This document shows, piece after piece, positions 25,339-33,428 of a DNA stretch of 64,000 bases; positions within the stretch are counted from its first letter, which is position 1; every line of letters starts with the position of its first letter. The stretch is from an uncultured Mediterranea sp. (GTDB taxonomy: Bacteria > Bacteroidota > Bacteroidia > Bacteroidales > Bacteroidaceae): positions 1 to 64,000 of the forward strand of contig NZ_CABUOL010000013.1 in NCBI RefSeq assembly GCF_902493215.1, in the 5' to 3' direction. The notes under the pieces were generated by a model. It searched no databases and had not been told where the DNA came from. It saw nothing but the letters and a program-made list of their open reading frames with translations. The translations under genes were made by a program, and so were the position numbers.

Positions 25339-28300
25339 ATGAGAAGCACAACATTGAAACGGATTGGCTTGCTGGTGGTGCTCACCCTGGTATTCATTGC
25401 CCGCCCTGTGTCCGATGCGCGTACCTTGCCCGTACCGTCGGCCGGAGTGATGGAGAAAAGCCCGATAGGCGCGTTGACGGAGGATGCCCGTTGCCGCCAG
25501 TGGGTAGACTCCGTGATGCAGACGCTTACCCTGCGCGAACGCATCGGCCAGCTATTCATCTACACCATAGCCCCCACGCAGGACAAGCCGAACGTTGACC
25601 TCCTGCGCAAGGTCGTGAAAGACTACAAAGTGGGCGGATTGCTCTTTTCCGCCGGAACGGTGCCCAACCAGGTGGCGCTCACCAATTTGGCTCAGGAGTG
25701 GGCCGACGTGCCTCTGATGATTACTCTGGACGGCGAATGGGGCCTCTCCATGCGTCTGAAGGACACGCCCCGCTTCCCTCGCAACATGGTGCTGGGATGC
25801 ATTGCCGACGACCGCCTGCTCTACGAATACGGGCGCGAAGTGGCCCGCGAGTGTCGCGAAATGGGTATCCACGTCAACTTTGCCCCCGTGGCCGACGTCA
25901 ACATCAATCCTTCGAATCCCGTCATCAACAACCGCTCTTTCGGCGAAGACCCGGCCAACGTGGCCCGCAAAGTGGTGGCCTATGCCCGCGGCCTCGAGGA
26001 CGGAGGCGTGTTGTCCGTAGGCAAGCATTTCCCCGGTCATGGCGATACGAATGTCGATTCGCACAAGGCTCTGCCCACCCTGCGCTTCACACGCCAGCGG
26101 CTCGATAGTGTGGAACTTTATCCCTTCCGCCAGATGATTGGCGCGGGGCTGAACGGCATGATGGTAGGACATCTGGCCGTGCCCGCCCTCGAAGGGAAGG
26201 AAGGGGTGCCTGCCTCCCTCTCGCGCAAGGTGGTTCACGACCTGCTGAGCGAAGAACTTCAGTTCAAGGGGCTTGTCTTTACCGATGCCTTGGCCATGAA
26301 AGGAGTGCAGGGTGGCGGTTCGGTGTGCCTCCGGGCGCTGAAGGCAGGCAACGACCTTTTGCTGGTGCCGCGCCGCATCAAGGAAGAAGTGGAAGCCGTG
26401 CTTCAGGCCGTGAAGCGGGGCGAACTTTCGGAAGCCGACCTCTCTGCCCGTTGCCGCAAGGTGCTGGCCTATAAATATGCCCTGGGCTTGAAGAACAGGC
26501 CTTTCGTCCGCCTCTCGGGGTTGAGTACACGCCTCAATACGCCCGAGGCCCGCGATTTGGTGAGCCGCTTGTCACAGGCCTCTGTCACCGTCTTGTCCAA
26601 CAAGGACCGTGCCCTCCCGATGGACCCCACGGTAAAGGATGTGGCTGTTGTCCACATCGGTGGCGGGCGTGCCGACCTGACACCTTTGATGCAGGAGATG
26701 GCCATCTTCGTGGAACCTGACAAATTTGACGTGGGACGCGATATGGACGGGGCACAGAAGGCTGCCCTGAAAAAGAAACTGGCCGGATACCGTCGTGTCG
26801 TGGTGTGTGTGACGGATGAGGGATGGACCGATTATCAGTCACTCTTTGCCGGATGGCCCGAGGAGGTTCCCCTTGTCTATGTGCTCTTCATTCAAGGCCA
26901 TCGGGTGAAGGCCGGCTTGCGCAATTGTCTGGCCGCGGCATCGGCCGTGGTGCTGGCCCATTCGGCCGACGAAGATGTACAGCGCCATGCCGTCAATGTG
27001 CTTTATGGTGCGGCAGGTGCCGACGGACGGCTTTCGGCCAGTATCGGCTCCGTGTTCAAGGCTGGGTGTGGCGTGACCCTCGAAGCCCGCGACCTGCCCC
27101 GCTACAATCCCGACGAACATGGTATGGATGCCCGCATCCTGAAGCAGATAGACGACATTGTGGACGAAGGCCTGCGCAAGGGAGCATTTCCTGGTTGCCA
27201 GGTTGTGGTTCTGAAGGACGGGCGCGAAATGTACAACAAGGCTTTCGGTACGTTCATGGGCGAGGGCAGCCAGGCGGTCACAACAACCGATGTGTACGAC
27301 CTTGCTTCGATGACCAAGACTTCGGCTACCTTGCTGGCCGTGATGAAGCTCTACGATCAGGGATTGCTGAGCCTCACCGACTATGTTTCGGCCTATCTTC
27401 CCTTTCTGAAAGGGACAGACAAAGAGCGCATTACCGTGAGCGACCTGCTCTTCCACGAATCGGGTTTGCCTTCTACCATCCTGTTCTATCAGGATGCCAT
27501 CGATAAGGAGAGTTATACAGGTACCCTGTTCCGCAACAGGGCTGACGCCCAACATACCGTCCGCATCGGACGCGACACATGGGCCAATCCCCGTTTCAGT
27601 TTCCGTCGTGGCTTGACGTCTGTTGTCCGCAACGATTCCTGTACCCTTCAAGTGGCCGATAACTTGTGGCTGGCTGCCTCGTTCAAGCAGGAGATGATGC
27701 GGAAGATAGCCGATTCCCGCCTGCGCGACAAGCGTTATCGCTATAGTTGTGTGGGTTTCATATTGCTACAACAGATTGTGGAAGCCCGTACGGGCATGCC
27801 GATGGACAAGTTTCTGGAGCGGGAATTCTATCGTCCGATGGGGTTGAGGCACACGGGGTTCTGCCCCTTGCGCTTCTTGCCCAAGAGTGGAATTGTACCC
27901 TCGTCGGTCGACGGCTTCTTGCGGAAAACGACCCTTCAGGGCTTTGTGCACGACGAGTCGGCCGCTTTCCTTGGTGGCGTATCGGGCAATGCCGGCCTCT
28001 TCTCCAATGCTTCGGAGGTGGCCCGCATCGGGCAGATGTTGCTTAACGGTGGTACGCTGGACGGGCGCCGCTATTTGAGCGAGAAGACTTGCCGGCTCTT
28101 TACGACCCACACCTCCCGCCTCAGCCGTCGTGGATTGGGCTTCGACAAGCCCGAAACGAAGGAGGGGCGATACAGCCCTTGTTGCGCTTCAGCGCCTTCG
28201 TCGGTTTATGGTCATACAGGTTTTACAGGTACCTGCATGTGGATGGATCCCGACAACGGTTTGGTTTATGTGTTCTTGAGCAACCGCATTTGCCCCAATG

Positions 28301-28380
28301 TGTGGAACAACCTGCTCATGGAGCTGGACATTCGCGAACGCATTCAGGAAACAATATACAGAGCCCTGCTGGAGTCGTGA
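25339..28380 (+). CDS. GH3 beta-N-acetylhexosaminidase fused to serine beta-lactamase-like domain
   Basis: A 1013-residue exported enzyme with an N-terminal signal segment (LLVVLTLVFIARPVSDA). Residues about 50-400 are a NagZ-type GH3 domain: VNFAPVADVNIN, the KHFPGHGDTNVDSH motif with the catalytic His/Asp pair, GMMVGHLAVPAL, and VFTDALAMKG with the nucleophile Asp. Residues about 400-590 form the GH3 second domain. Residues about 595-1013 are a class C beta-lactamase/DD-peptidase-like serine hydrolase with SMTK (SxxK), YSC where YSN is usual, and HTG. This fusion is known in Bacteroidota. A role in peptidoglycan-fragment recycling or turnover fits. Confidence 0.88.
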   Translation: MRSTTLKRIGLLVVLTLVFIARPVSDARTLPVPSAGVMEKSPIGALTEDARCRQWVDSVMQTLTLRERIGQLFIYTIAPTQDKPNVDLLRKVVKDYKVGGLLFSAGTVPNQVALTNLAQEWADVPLMITLDGEWGLSMRLKDTPRFPRNMVLGCIADDRLLYEYGREVARECREMGIHVNFAPVADVNINPSNPVINNRSFGEDPANVARKVVAYARGLEDGGVLSVGKHFPGHGDTNVDSHKALPTLRFTRQRLDSVELYPFRQMIGAGLNGMMVGHLAVPALEGKEGVPASLSRKVVHDLLSEELQFKGLVFTDALAMKGVQGGGSVCLRALKAGNDLLLVPRRIKEEVEAVLQAVKRGELSEADLSARCRKVLAYKYALGLKNRPFVRLSGLSTRLNTPEARDLVSRLSQASVTVLSNKDRALPMDPTVKDVAVVHIGGGRADLTPLMQEMAIFVEPDKFDVGRDMDGAQKAALKKKLAGYRRVVVCVTDEGWTDYQSLFAGWPEEVPLVYVLFIQGHRVKAGLRNCLAAASAVVLAHSADEDVQRHAVNVLYGAAGADGRLSASIGSVFKAGCGVTLEARDLPRYNPDEHGMDARILKQIDDIVDEGLRKGAFPGCQVVVLKDGREMYNKAFGTFMGEGSQAVTTTDVYDLASMTKTSATLLAVMKLYDQGLLSLTDYVSAYLPFLKGTDKERITVSDLLFHESGLPSTILFYQDAIDKESYTGTLFRNRADAQHTVRIGRDTWANPRFSFRRGLTSVVRNDSCTLQVADNLWLAASFKQEMMRKIADSRLRDKRYRYSCVGFILLQQIVEARTGMPMDKFLEREFYRPMGLRHTGFCPLRFLPKSGIVPSSVDGFLRKTTLQGFVHDESAAFLGGVSGNAGLFSNASEVARIGQMLLNGGTLDGRRYLSEKTCRLFTTHTSRLSRRGLGFDKPETKEGRYSPCCASAPSSVYGHTGFTGTCMWMDPDNGLVYVFLSNRICPNVWNNLLMELDIRERIQETIYRALLES

Positions 28381-28414
28381 AGCAGGGATGTGAAGGAGGG
28401 TAACGGAAAAAGAA

Positions 28415-28449
28415 AACCGCTGATAACCAATGGTTGTCAGCGGTTGTTT
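28415..28449. terminator. Bidirectional terminator between GH3 gene and tRNA-Lys
   Basis: A 14-bp stem (AACCGCTGATAACC with GGTTGTCAGCGGTT, one G-T pair) and a three-base AAT loop. T-rich on both sides (GTTTCTTCT on plus; TTTTCTTTTT on minus), so it can serve both genes. Confidence 0.75.
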
Positions 28450-28455
28450 CTTCTC

Positions 28456-28531
28456 TGGTGATCCGCTTGGGGCTCGAACCCAAGACCCCAACATTAAAAG
28501 TGTTGTGCTCTACCTGCTGAGCTAGCGAATC
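28456..28531 (-). tRNA. tRNA-Lys (anticodon UUU)
   Basis: 76 bases on the minus strand with all arms: acceptor GATTCGC/GCGGATC (one T-G pair), D-arm GCTC/GAGC, anticodon stem CAACA/TGTTG around CTTTTAA, T-arm TTGGG/CCCAA with TTCGAGC, discriminator A, and an encoded CCA end. The anticodon TTT gives lysine. Confidence 0.97.
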
Positions 28532-28556
28532 AAACCTTAGTGCTGTTAAGCGGGTG

Positions 28557-28586
28557 CAAAGATAGGGCTTTTTGATGAAATGGCAA
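28557..28586 (-). promoter_or_regulatory. Promoter of tRNA-Lys
   Basis: Minus strand TTG (28584-28586), 19-base spacer, TATCTTTG (28557-28564): a full Bacteroidota promoter about 20 bases before the tRNA. Confidence 0.75.
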
Positions 28587-28598
28587 ATTTTTTTTTGA

Positions 28599-29741
28599 TT
28601 ATTTTTCTTCATCGGGCGAAGATTTTGGCGCAAGGGGAGTGCTTTCGCTCCTTTCATCTTGTTTGATTTTCTCTTTATTGATGATGAAACGCTGGTAATA
28701 GGACAACATGAGTGTCGTCAGCGGCAGGGCGATAATCATGCCCAGCATGCCCATCAGAGAACCCCATACCGAAAGCGAGAGGAGGATGATGGCAGGGTTG
28801 AGGCCTGTAATCTTCCCCATGACACGCGGCACGATGAAGCCGTCCTGAATGGCTTGTACGATAGCAAATACAGCCAGGGCAGCGGCCAGAATAAGCCAGA
28901 AGTTGCCACCCGTGTCGGCTGCCTTCAGGATGGCCAATATCACGGTGGGGATAAAGCCGATAATCTGCAGGTAGGGCACCAGGTTGAGGGCGCCGATGAA
29001 CAATCCCAGGCCGATGGCCAGCGGAAAGTCGATGATGAGGAATCCGATGCTGAACAATATGCCCACGCAGAGGGCTACGAAGGCCTGCCCGCGGAAGTAT
29101 CGGTTCATGCCATCCTTGACATTGTTCATGATGCCGCTCAGGAAGGTGCGGTATTTGACGGGAAGCAGGCGTGGCCATCCTTCTGCAATGCTCTCATAGT
29201 CGAGCAGGATAAATACGATATAGAGCAGGATGATGAAGAACGTGAAGACTCCATAGAGCAGGTTGACCGACTCGGTAACCAGTGACCATAGCGGAGGGAC
29301 GGCTTCCTTCAGGGCGTCCAGCAGGCTTTTTTCCTGGAAAAGCTTCTGGAGGAACTGGGGGTCGACGTTGTCGCGAAGGAATTCGGACAGGTTGCGGGGC
29401 ACGTTGCTTCCATAGTTGTTGTTGGTGAAATATTCCATCAGCAGGTCCTTCACGCGGCCGAATTCTTGTATCATGGGCGGTACGAGCAGATAGAAAGCCG
29501 CCGTGGCGATGCCGCCCAAGGTGAGCAGGGCGCAGAAGATGGAGATAACGCGATTCTTCAGCTTCAGCCGGTATTGGAAGAAAGACACCAGCGGATAGAT
29601 CAGGTAGGCGATGAGCCAAGCTATGAAGAAGGGGAGCAGGGCTCCGCTCAGCCGTTTGATGAGGATAAGGACGCCGATGATGATACCGCCGATGATGACT
29701 CCGCGGATAAAGCTGTCGAAAGTTATCTTTTTGCGTTCCAT
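28599..29741 (-). CDS. AI-2E family (PerM-like) transporter
   Basis: A 380-residue inner-membrane protein with about eight membrane segments in the family's arrangement: three near the N-terminus (GVIIGGIIIGVLILIK; ALLPFFIAWLIAYLIYPLV; VISIFCALLTLGGIATAAF), a soluble middle (about 100-190), and five later ones including GLGLFIGALNLVPYLQIIGF and QDGFIVPRVMGKITGLNP, both typical of the family. ATG 29741 (MERKKITFDSF) is chosen; the longer open frame runs back into the thymidine kinase gene. It lies 16 bases after tdk and is probably cotranscribed. Substrates of most family members are unknown; quorum-signal export is only one proposal. Confidence 0.85.
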   Translation of the reverse strand: MERKKITFDSFIRGVIIGGIIIGVLILIKRLSGALLPFFIAWLIAYLIYPLVSFFQYRLKLKNRVISIFCALLTLGGIATAAFYLLVPPMIQEFGRVKDLLMEYFTNNNYGSNVPRNLSEFLRDNVDPQFLQKLFQEKSLLDALKEAVPPLWSLVTESVNLLYGVFTFFIILLYIVFILLDYESIAEGWPRLLPVKYRTFLSGIMNNVKDGMNRYFRGQAFVALCVGILFSIGFLIIDFPLAIGLGLFIGALNLVPYLQIIGFIPTVILAILKAADTGGNFWLILAAALAVFAIVQAIQDGFIVPRVMGKITGLNPAIILLSLSVWGSLMGMLGMIIALPLTTLMLSYYQRFIINKEKIKQDERSESTPLAPKSSPDEEK

Positions 29742-29757
29742 GTGGACTTGCTCTTTT

Positions 29758-30354
29758 TTATTCAGTTTCGTCTGCCTGGATGGCCTTCTGATAGCACGTC
29801 CGGCACAAGGGTTCGTATTGGGCCGTTTCGCCCAGCAGGACCTGCTTGTCGTTCTTGACCGTCCGATGTGAGAAGGAAGCCAGTTCACCACATTTCACAC
29901 AGATGGCATGCACCTTGGACACTTCGTCGGCAATGGCACACAAGCCGGGCATCGGGCCGAAAGGCGTGCCGCGGAAGTCCATGTCGAGACCTGCGACGAT
30001 GACGCGCACTCCGTTGTTGGCCAGTTGGTTGCATACGTCAATCAGGCCATTGTCGAAGAACTGGGCTTCGTCGATGCCTACCACGTCTATTTCGGATGTG
30101 AAGAGCAGGATGCTGGCCGAAGAATCGATGGGAGTGGATGAAATGGAATTGCTGTCGTGCGACACCACCTCTGCCTCCGAATAGCGGGTGTCGATGGCCG
30201 GCTTGAAAATCTCTACCCGCTGGCGTGCAAACTTGGCACGCTTCAGCCGGCGGATGAGCTCTTCGGTCTTGCCCGAAAACATCGAGCCGCAGATTACTTC
30301 GATCCGGCCTCTTCTCTTGGTCTCTTGTATATGGTCTTCCGAAAATACGTTCAT
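29758..30354 (-). CDS. tdk: Thymidine kinase
   Basis: A 198-residue type II thymidine kinase, which phosphorylates thymidine for salvage. Seen: the P-loop VICGSMFSGKTEELIRRL, the Mg-binding DEAQFF, the lasso-region FRGTPFGPMPGL, and a four-cysteine zinc site (CVKCGELASFSHR and CRTC). Start ATG 30354 (MNVFSEDHIQE) is preferred; the longer frame passes through the promoter at 30381-30409. The AI-2E-type transporter follows. Confidence 0.95.
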   Translation of the reverse strand: MNVFSEDHIQETKRRGRIEVICGSMFSGKTEELIRRLKRAKFARQRVEIFKPAIDTRYSEAEVVSHDSNSISSTPIDSSASILLFTSEIDVVGIDEAQFFDNGLIDVCNQLANNGVRVIVAGLDMDFRGTPFGPMPGLCAIADEVSKVHAICVKCGELASFSHRTVKNDKQVLLGETAQYEPLCRTCYQKAIQADETE

Positions 30355-30380
30355 GCTTGATGGAATAATGATATTTCGTA

Positions 30381-30409
30381 CAAAAGTAATCATTTTGTCG
30401 GCTTCACAA
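30381..30409 (-). promoter_or_regulatory. Promoter of tdk operon
   Basis: Minus strand TTG (30407-30409), 18-base spacer, TACTTTTG (30381-30388). It is back to back with the plus-strand promoter element at 30431-30438. Confidence 0.65.
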
Positions 30410-30430
30410 CGTTTTTTCATTATTTATTTC

Positions 30431-30438
30431 TACATTTG
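30431..30438 (+). promoter_or_regulatory. -7 element of the 30451/rsmI unit
   Basis: TACATTTG, a full match to TAnnTTTG; no clear TTG upstream at the right distance. It leaves only a few bases of leader before ATG 30451, which makes ATG 30466 a possible true start. Confidence 0.5.
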
Positions 30439-30450
30439 TGGCGTTAACGT

Positions 30451-30975
30451 ATGTACGACAAGGATATGCAGAATTTGTTGGATGATATAAGGACGGAGAT
30501 GGACACCCTCAAAGGGTGCATCGGGCGGATGGAGCAACGTTTGGACGAACTTCAGGCCAAGCTGGCAGAATTGAGCGGCTTGCTTCAGTCGGGGCCGAAA
30601 CCGCATGTTGCCGAAGAAGTGCCGCCACAGGTGGTGGAAGAACCGGTCGTGGTTCCCAACCAGCCCGAGGTTGTTCAGGAAACACGCCAGCCCGTTGAAG
30701 AACCGGCCGAAGAGCCCCTTTCGGCCTCTATCCTGGCAGAACGCATAAGGCCTGCGGCCGATTTGCGCCATGCGCTCAGCCTGAACGATTCGTTTCGTTT
30801 TGCCCGCGAATTGTTCGACGGCAATGCTTCGCGTATGAACCGCGTCCTTGAATCCTTGAGCCATGCCGCCACCTTCGCAGAAGCCGTTTCCTTGTTTGAG
30901 GCCGAGGTTCATGCGACGGAAGACAATGAGGCGGCGGCCGATTTTATAGAGCTTCTGCGCAAGTATTTCAACTGA
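30451..30975 (+). CDS. Conserved hypothetical protein with coiled coil
   Basis: A 174-residue cytoplasmic protein. Residues about 5-50 form a coiled coil (LDDIRTEMDTLKGCIGRMEQ and on), about 50-95 are a proline/valine/glutamate-rich linker, and 95-174 are a helical domain (ILAERIRPAADLRHALSLND, then RFARELFDGNASRMNRVLE). A very similar helical domain, with LSLNDRFRFRRELFGG-type sequence, is common in uncharacterised Bacteroidota proteins. It lies 18 bases before rsmI, so the two may share a transcript. Function not known. ATG 30466 is an alternative start. Confidence 0.75.
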   Translation: MYDKDMQNLLDDIRTEMDTLKGCIGRMEQRLDELQAKLAELSGLLQSGPKPHVAEEVPPQVVEEPVVVPNQPEVVQETRQPVEEPAEEPLSASILAERIRPAADLRHALSLNDSFRFARELFDGNASRMNRVLESLSHAATFAEAVSLFEAEVHATEDNEAAADFIELLRKYFN

Positions 30976-30993
30976 TAAAAGCAGGGACGGACT

Positions 30994-31665
30994 ATGGGAA
31001 AATTGTATATCGTACCGACGCCGGTCGGCAATCTGGAAGACATGACCTTCCGTGCCATCCGTGTCTTGAAGGAGGCCGATCTGATATTGGCCGAAGATAC
31101 TCGTACCTCAGGAATTCTTCTGAAACATTTCGAAATCAAGAATTCCATGCAATCTCATCACAAATTCAATGAACATAAAACGGTTGAAAGTGTTGTTAAT
31201 CGTATAAAGGCTGGTGAAACGGTGGCTCTGATATCGGATGCCGGCACGCCAGGCATCTCCGATCCAGGTTTCCTGATGGCCCGCGAATGTGCTCGCAATG
31301 GAATCGAAGTGGAGTGCCTGCCCGGAGCAACAGCATTTGTACCTGCTCTGGTAGCTTCGGGATTGCCTTGCGACCGCTTTTGCTTCGAGGGTTTCCTCCC
31401 TCAGAAAAAAGGCCGTTCTACCCGCCTGAAAGCATTGGTTTGCGAGCAGCGAACCATGGTGTTCTATGAATCGCCCTATCGGTTGGTGAAAGCCCTGACC
31501 CAGTTTGCCGAATGTTTCGGCCCTGAACGTCAGGCGTCCGTCTCGCGCGAAATATCCAAGGTGCACGAAGAGACGGTACGAGGCACCCTGGCCGAGCTGG
31601 CGGAACACTTTACGGCCAATGAACCCCGTGGCGAGATTGTGATTGTAATAGCAGGAATAGACTAA
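30994..31665 (+). CDS. rsmI: 16S rRNA (cytidine-2'-O)-methyltransferase RsmI
   Basis: A 223-residue SAM-dependent enzyme that methylates the ribose of C1402 in 16S rRNA. Seen: GKLYIVPTPVGNLEDMTFRA, the AEDTRTSGILLKHF segment, ALISDAGTPGISDPG (cofactor pocket), VECLPGATAFVPALVASGLP and FEGFLPQKKG. It is about 60 residues shorter than the E. coli enzyme, lacking the small C-terminal domain, as is usual in this phylum. Its stop precedes the lipoprotein gene by 39 bases. Confidence 0.95.
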   Translation: MGKLYIVPTPVGNLEDMTFRAIRVLKEADLILAEDTRTSGILLKHFEIKNSMQSHHKFNEHKTVESVVNRIKAGETVALISDAGTPGISDPGFLMARECARNGIEVECLPGATAFVPALVASGLPCDRFCFEGFLPQKKGRSTRLKALVCEQRTMVFYESPYRLVKALTQFAECFGPERQASVSREISKVHEETVRGTLAELAEHFTANEPRGEIVIVIAGID

Positions 31666-31704
31666 AAAATAAGTACCAAAATTAAAACGTAAAAACGAGA
31701 GCGT

Positions 31705-32583
31705 ATGAAAAAATTAGCTTTTTTAGTTGTATGTGCGGCCGTTGTGGCTTCATGCGACAGCTTCTCAGGTGGTAGCAAAGACCAGCTGAAGGCCGAGAAC
31801 GATTCTTTGAAGATGGAACTGAACCAGCGTAATGCCGAACTGGATGAAATGCTGGGTACATTCAATGATATTTCCGAAGGCTTCCGCCAGATCAATGCCG
31901 CCGAGAACCGTGTTGACCTGCAACGTGGTGCTGTGGCCGAGGGTTCGCCCAGTGCCCGCCAGCAGATAGCTTCCGACATCGAGTTCATCCGCAAGCAGAT
32001 GGAGGAAAACCGCCAGCAGATTGACAAATTGCAGCAGATGTTGAAAAGCAGCAAGAACAATTCGGCCCAATTGAAGCGTGCCGTCGACCAACTGACTCAG
32101 GAGCTTGTCACCAAGACTCAGCGCATCGAAGAACTTCAGGCCGAACTGGCGTCCAAGAACATCCGCATTCAGGAGCTGGATGCTGCCGTTACCGATCTTT
32201 CTGCTCAGAAAGAGCAGCTGACCGCCGAGAATACGGCCAAGGCAAAGACGGTATCCGAGCAAGACAAGGCTCTGAACACCGCCTGGTTTGTATTCGGTAC
32301 CAAGAAGGAGCTGAAAGACCAGAAGATTCTTTCGGGAAGCGGCCTGTTCAAGAAAGGCGAGGTGATGCAGGATGCTGAAATCAACAAGGACTACTTTACC
32401 GAAGTCGATATCCGTACGACCAAGGAAATCAAGCTCTACTCCAAGTCGGCCGATATCCTGACTACCCATCCCGATGGAACCTATGCATTGGAAAAAGATG
32501 ACAAGGATTTGTTGACCCTTAAGATTACCAAACCTCAGGAATTCTGGAGTGTGTCCAAGTATCTTGTCATTCAGGTCAAATAA
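31705..32583 (+). CDS. Coiled-coil lipoprotein of unknown function
   Basis: A 292-residue exported lipoprotein (signal ends in VVASC, lipid Cys near residue 17). Residues about 25-60 and 95-190 are strong heptad coiled coils (DQLKAENDSLKMELNQRNAE; IEELQAELASKNIRIQEL). The C-terminal domain (about 195-292) is beta-rich, starting TAWFVFGTKKELKDQKIL and ending SVSKYLVIQVK. This family is widespread and uncharacterised in Bacteroides; the shape suggests a periplasmic spacer or envelope-structure role, which is inference. Confidence 0.75.
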   Translation: MKKLAFLVVCAAVVASCDSFSGGSKDQLKAENDSLKMELNQRNAELDEMLGTFNDISEGFRQINAAENRVDLQRGAVAEGSPSARQQIASDIEFIRKQMEENRQQIDKLQQMLKSSKNNSAQLKRAVDQLTQELVTKTQRIEELQAELASKNIRIQELDAAVTDLSAQKEQLTAENTAKAKTVSEQDKALNTAWFVFGTKKELKDQKILSGSGLFKKGEVMQDAEINKDYFTEVDIRTTKEIKLYSKSADILTTHPDGTYALEKDDKDLLTLKITKPQEFWSVSKYLVIQVK

Positions 32584-32603
32584 ACCGTTAGACGAATAGC
32601 TGG

Positions 32604-32652
32604 AGACGTAGGTTCATGCGAAGGAAGCATAAGCCTGCGTCTTCTTCTTATT
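32604..32652 (+). terminator. Terminator after the coiled-coil lipoprotein gene
   Basis: AGACGTAGGTT-ATGC pairs with GCAT-AAGCCTGCGTCT around a GAAG loop with small bulges; followed by TCTTCTTATTTATT. Confidence 0.6.
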
Positions 32653-32672
32653 TATTAATACAGTCGGAAGTT

Positions 32673-33329
32673 ATGGATACAATTTTACCTTTTGCGTTGT
32701 TGTGCCTCACGTCCTTTTTCACGTTGACCAATCCCTTGGGCACCATGCCCGTATTCCTTACCATGACGCAGGGAATGAGCGACAAGGAACGTCAAAGTGT
32801 CATCACACGAGCTACGCTCACCGCTTTCATCATCATCATGGTGTTTACGTTTGCGGGGCAGTTTCTGTTTTGGTTCTTTGGAATTTCCACCAATGGCTTC
32901 CGCATTGCCGGAGGTGTCATTATATTCAAGATAGGCTTCGACATGCTTCAGGCCCGCTACACTCCCATGAAGCTGAAGGATGAAGAAATCAAGACTTATG
33001 CCGACGATATTTCCATTACGCCGCTGGGCATCCCTATGCTTTGCGGCCCTGGTGCCATAGCCAATGCCATTGTGCTGATGCAAGACGCCAATACCTTTGA
33101 GATGAAGAGTGTGCTGATTGGTTCCATCGCTTTCATCTACCTGCTTACCTATTTCATTCTTCGTGGTTCCACCCGCTTGGTCAATGTGCTTGGTGAGACG
33201 GGCAATAATGTCATGATGCGTCTGATGGGTCTTATCCTGATGGTGATTGCCGTAGAATGTTTTGTAGGCGGTATGAAGCCTATTCTGGTGGATATATTGA
33301 AAGAGGGGCTTTCAGGAATTGTCAAGTGA
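32673..33329 (+). CDS. MarC family integral membrane protein
   Basis: A 218-residue inner-membrane protein with about six membrane segments. Family marks: FFTLTNPLGTMPVFLTMT near the N-terminus, GGVIIFKIGFDMLQ, ITPLGIPMLCGPGAIA (the conserved PL.PGPG-type loop) and ILMVIAVECFVGG. ATG 32673 (MDTILPFALL) is chosen over 32616, which would add charged residues covering a terminator. Function of MarC proteins is unproven; the old link to multiple antibiotic resistance has not held up. It stands alone with a strong terminator behind it. Confidence 0.88.
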   Translation: MDTILPFALLCLTSFFTLTNPLGTMPVFLTMTQGMSDKERQSVITRATLTAFIIIMVFTFAGQFLFWFFGISTNGFRIAGGVIIFKIGFDMLQARYTPMKLKDEEIKTYADDISITPLGIPMLCGPGAIANAIVLMQDANTFEMKSVLIGSIAFIYLLTYFILRGSTRLVNVLGETGNNVMMRLMGLILMVIAVECFVGGMKPILVDILKEGLSGIVK

Positions 33330-33359
33330 AAGATAAATCACGTGTATTCTTATTATAAT

Positions 33360-33405
33360 TTCGGCACGGAATGGGCTGGCCATTCCGTGCCGAATGTTTT
33401 TGTTT
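33360..33405. terminator. Bidirectional terminator between marC-like gene and M64 peptidase gene
   Basis: A perfect 15-bp stem (TTCGGCACGGAATGG with CCATTCCGTGCCGAA, loop GCTGG), then TGTTTTTG on plus. It also ends the leftward SusC operon. Confidence 0.8.
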
Positions 33406-33428
33406 GTGTTCGAGGAATAATCCTGTTG

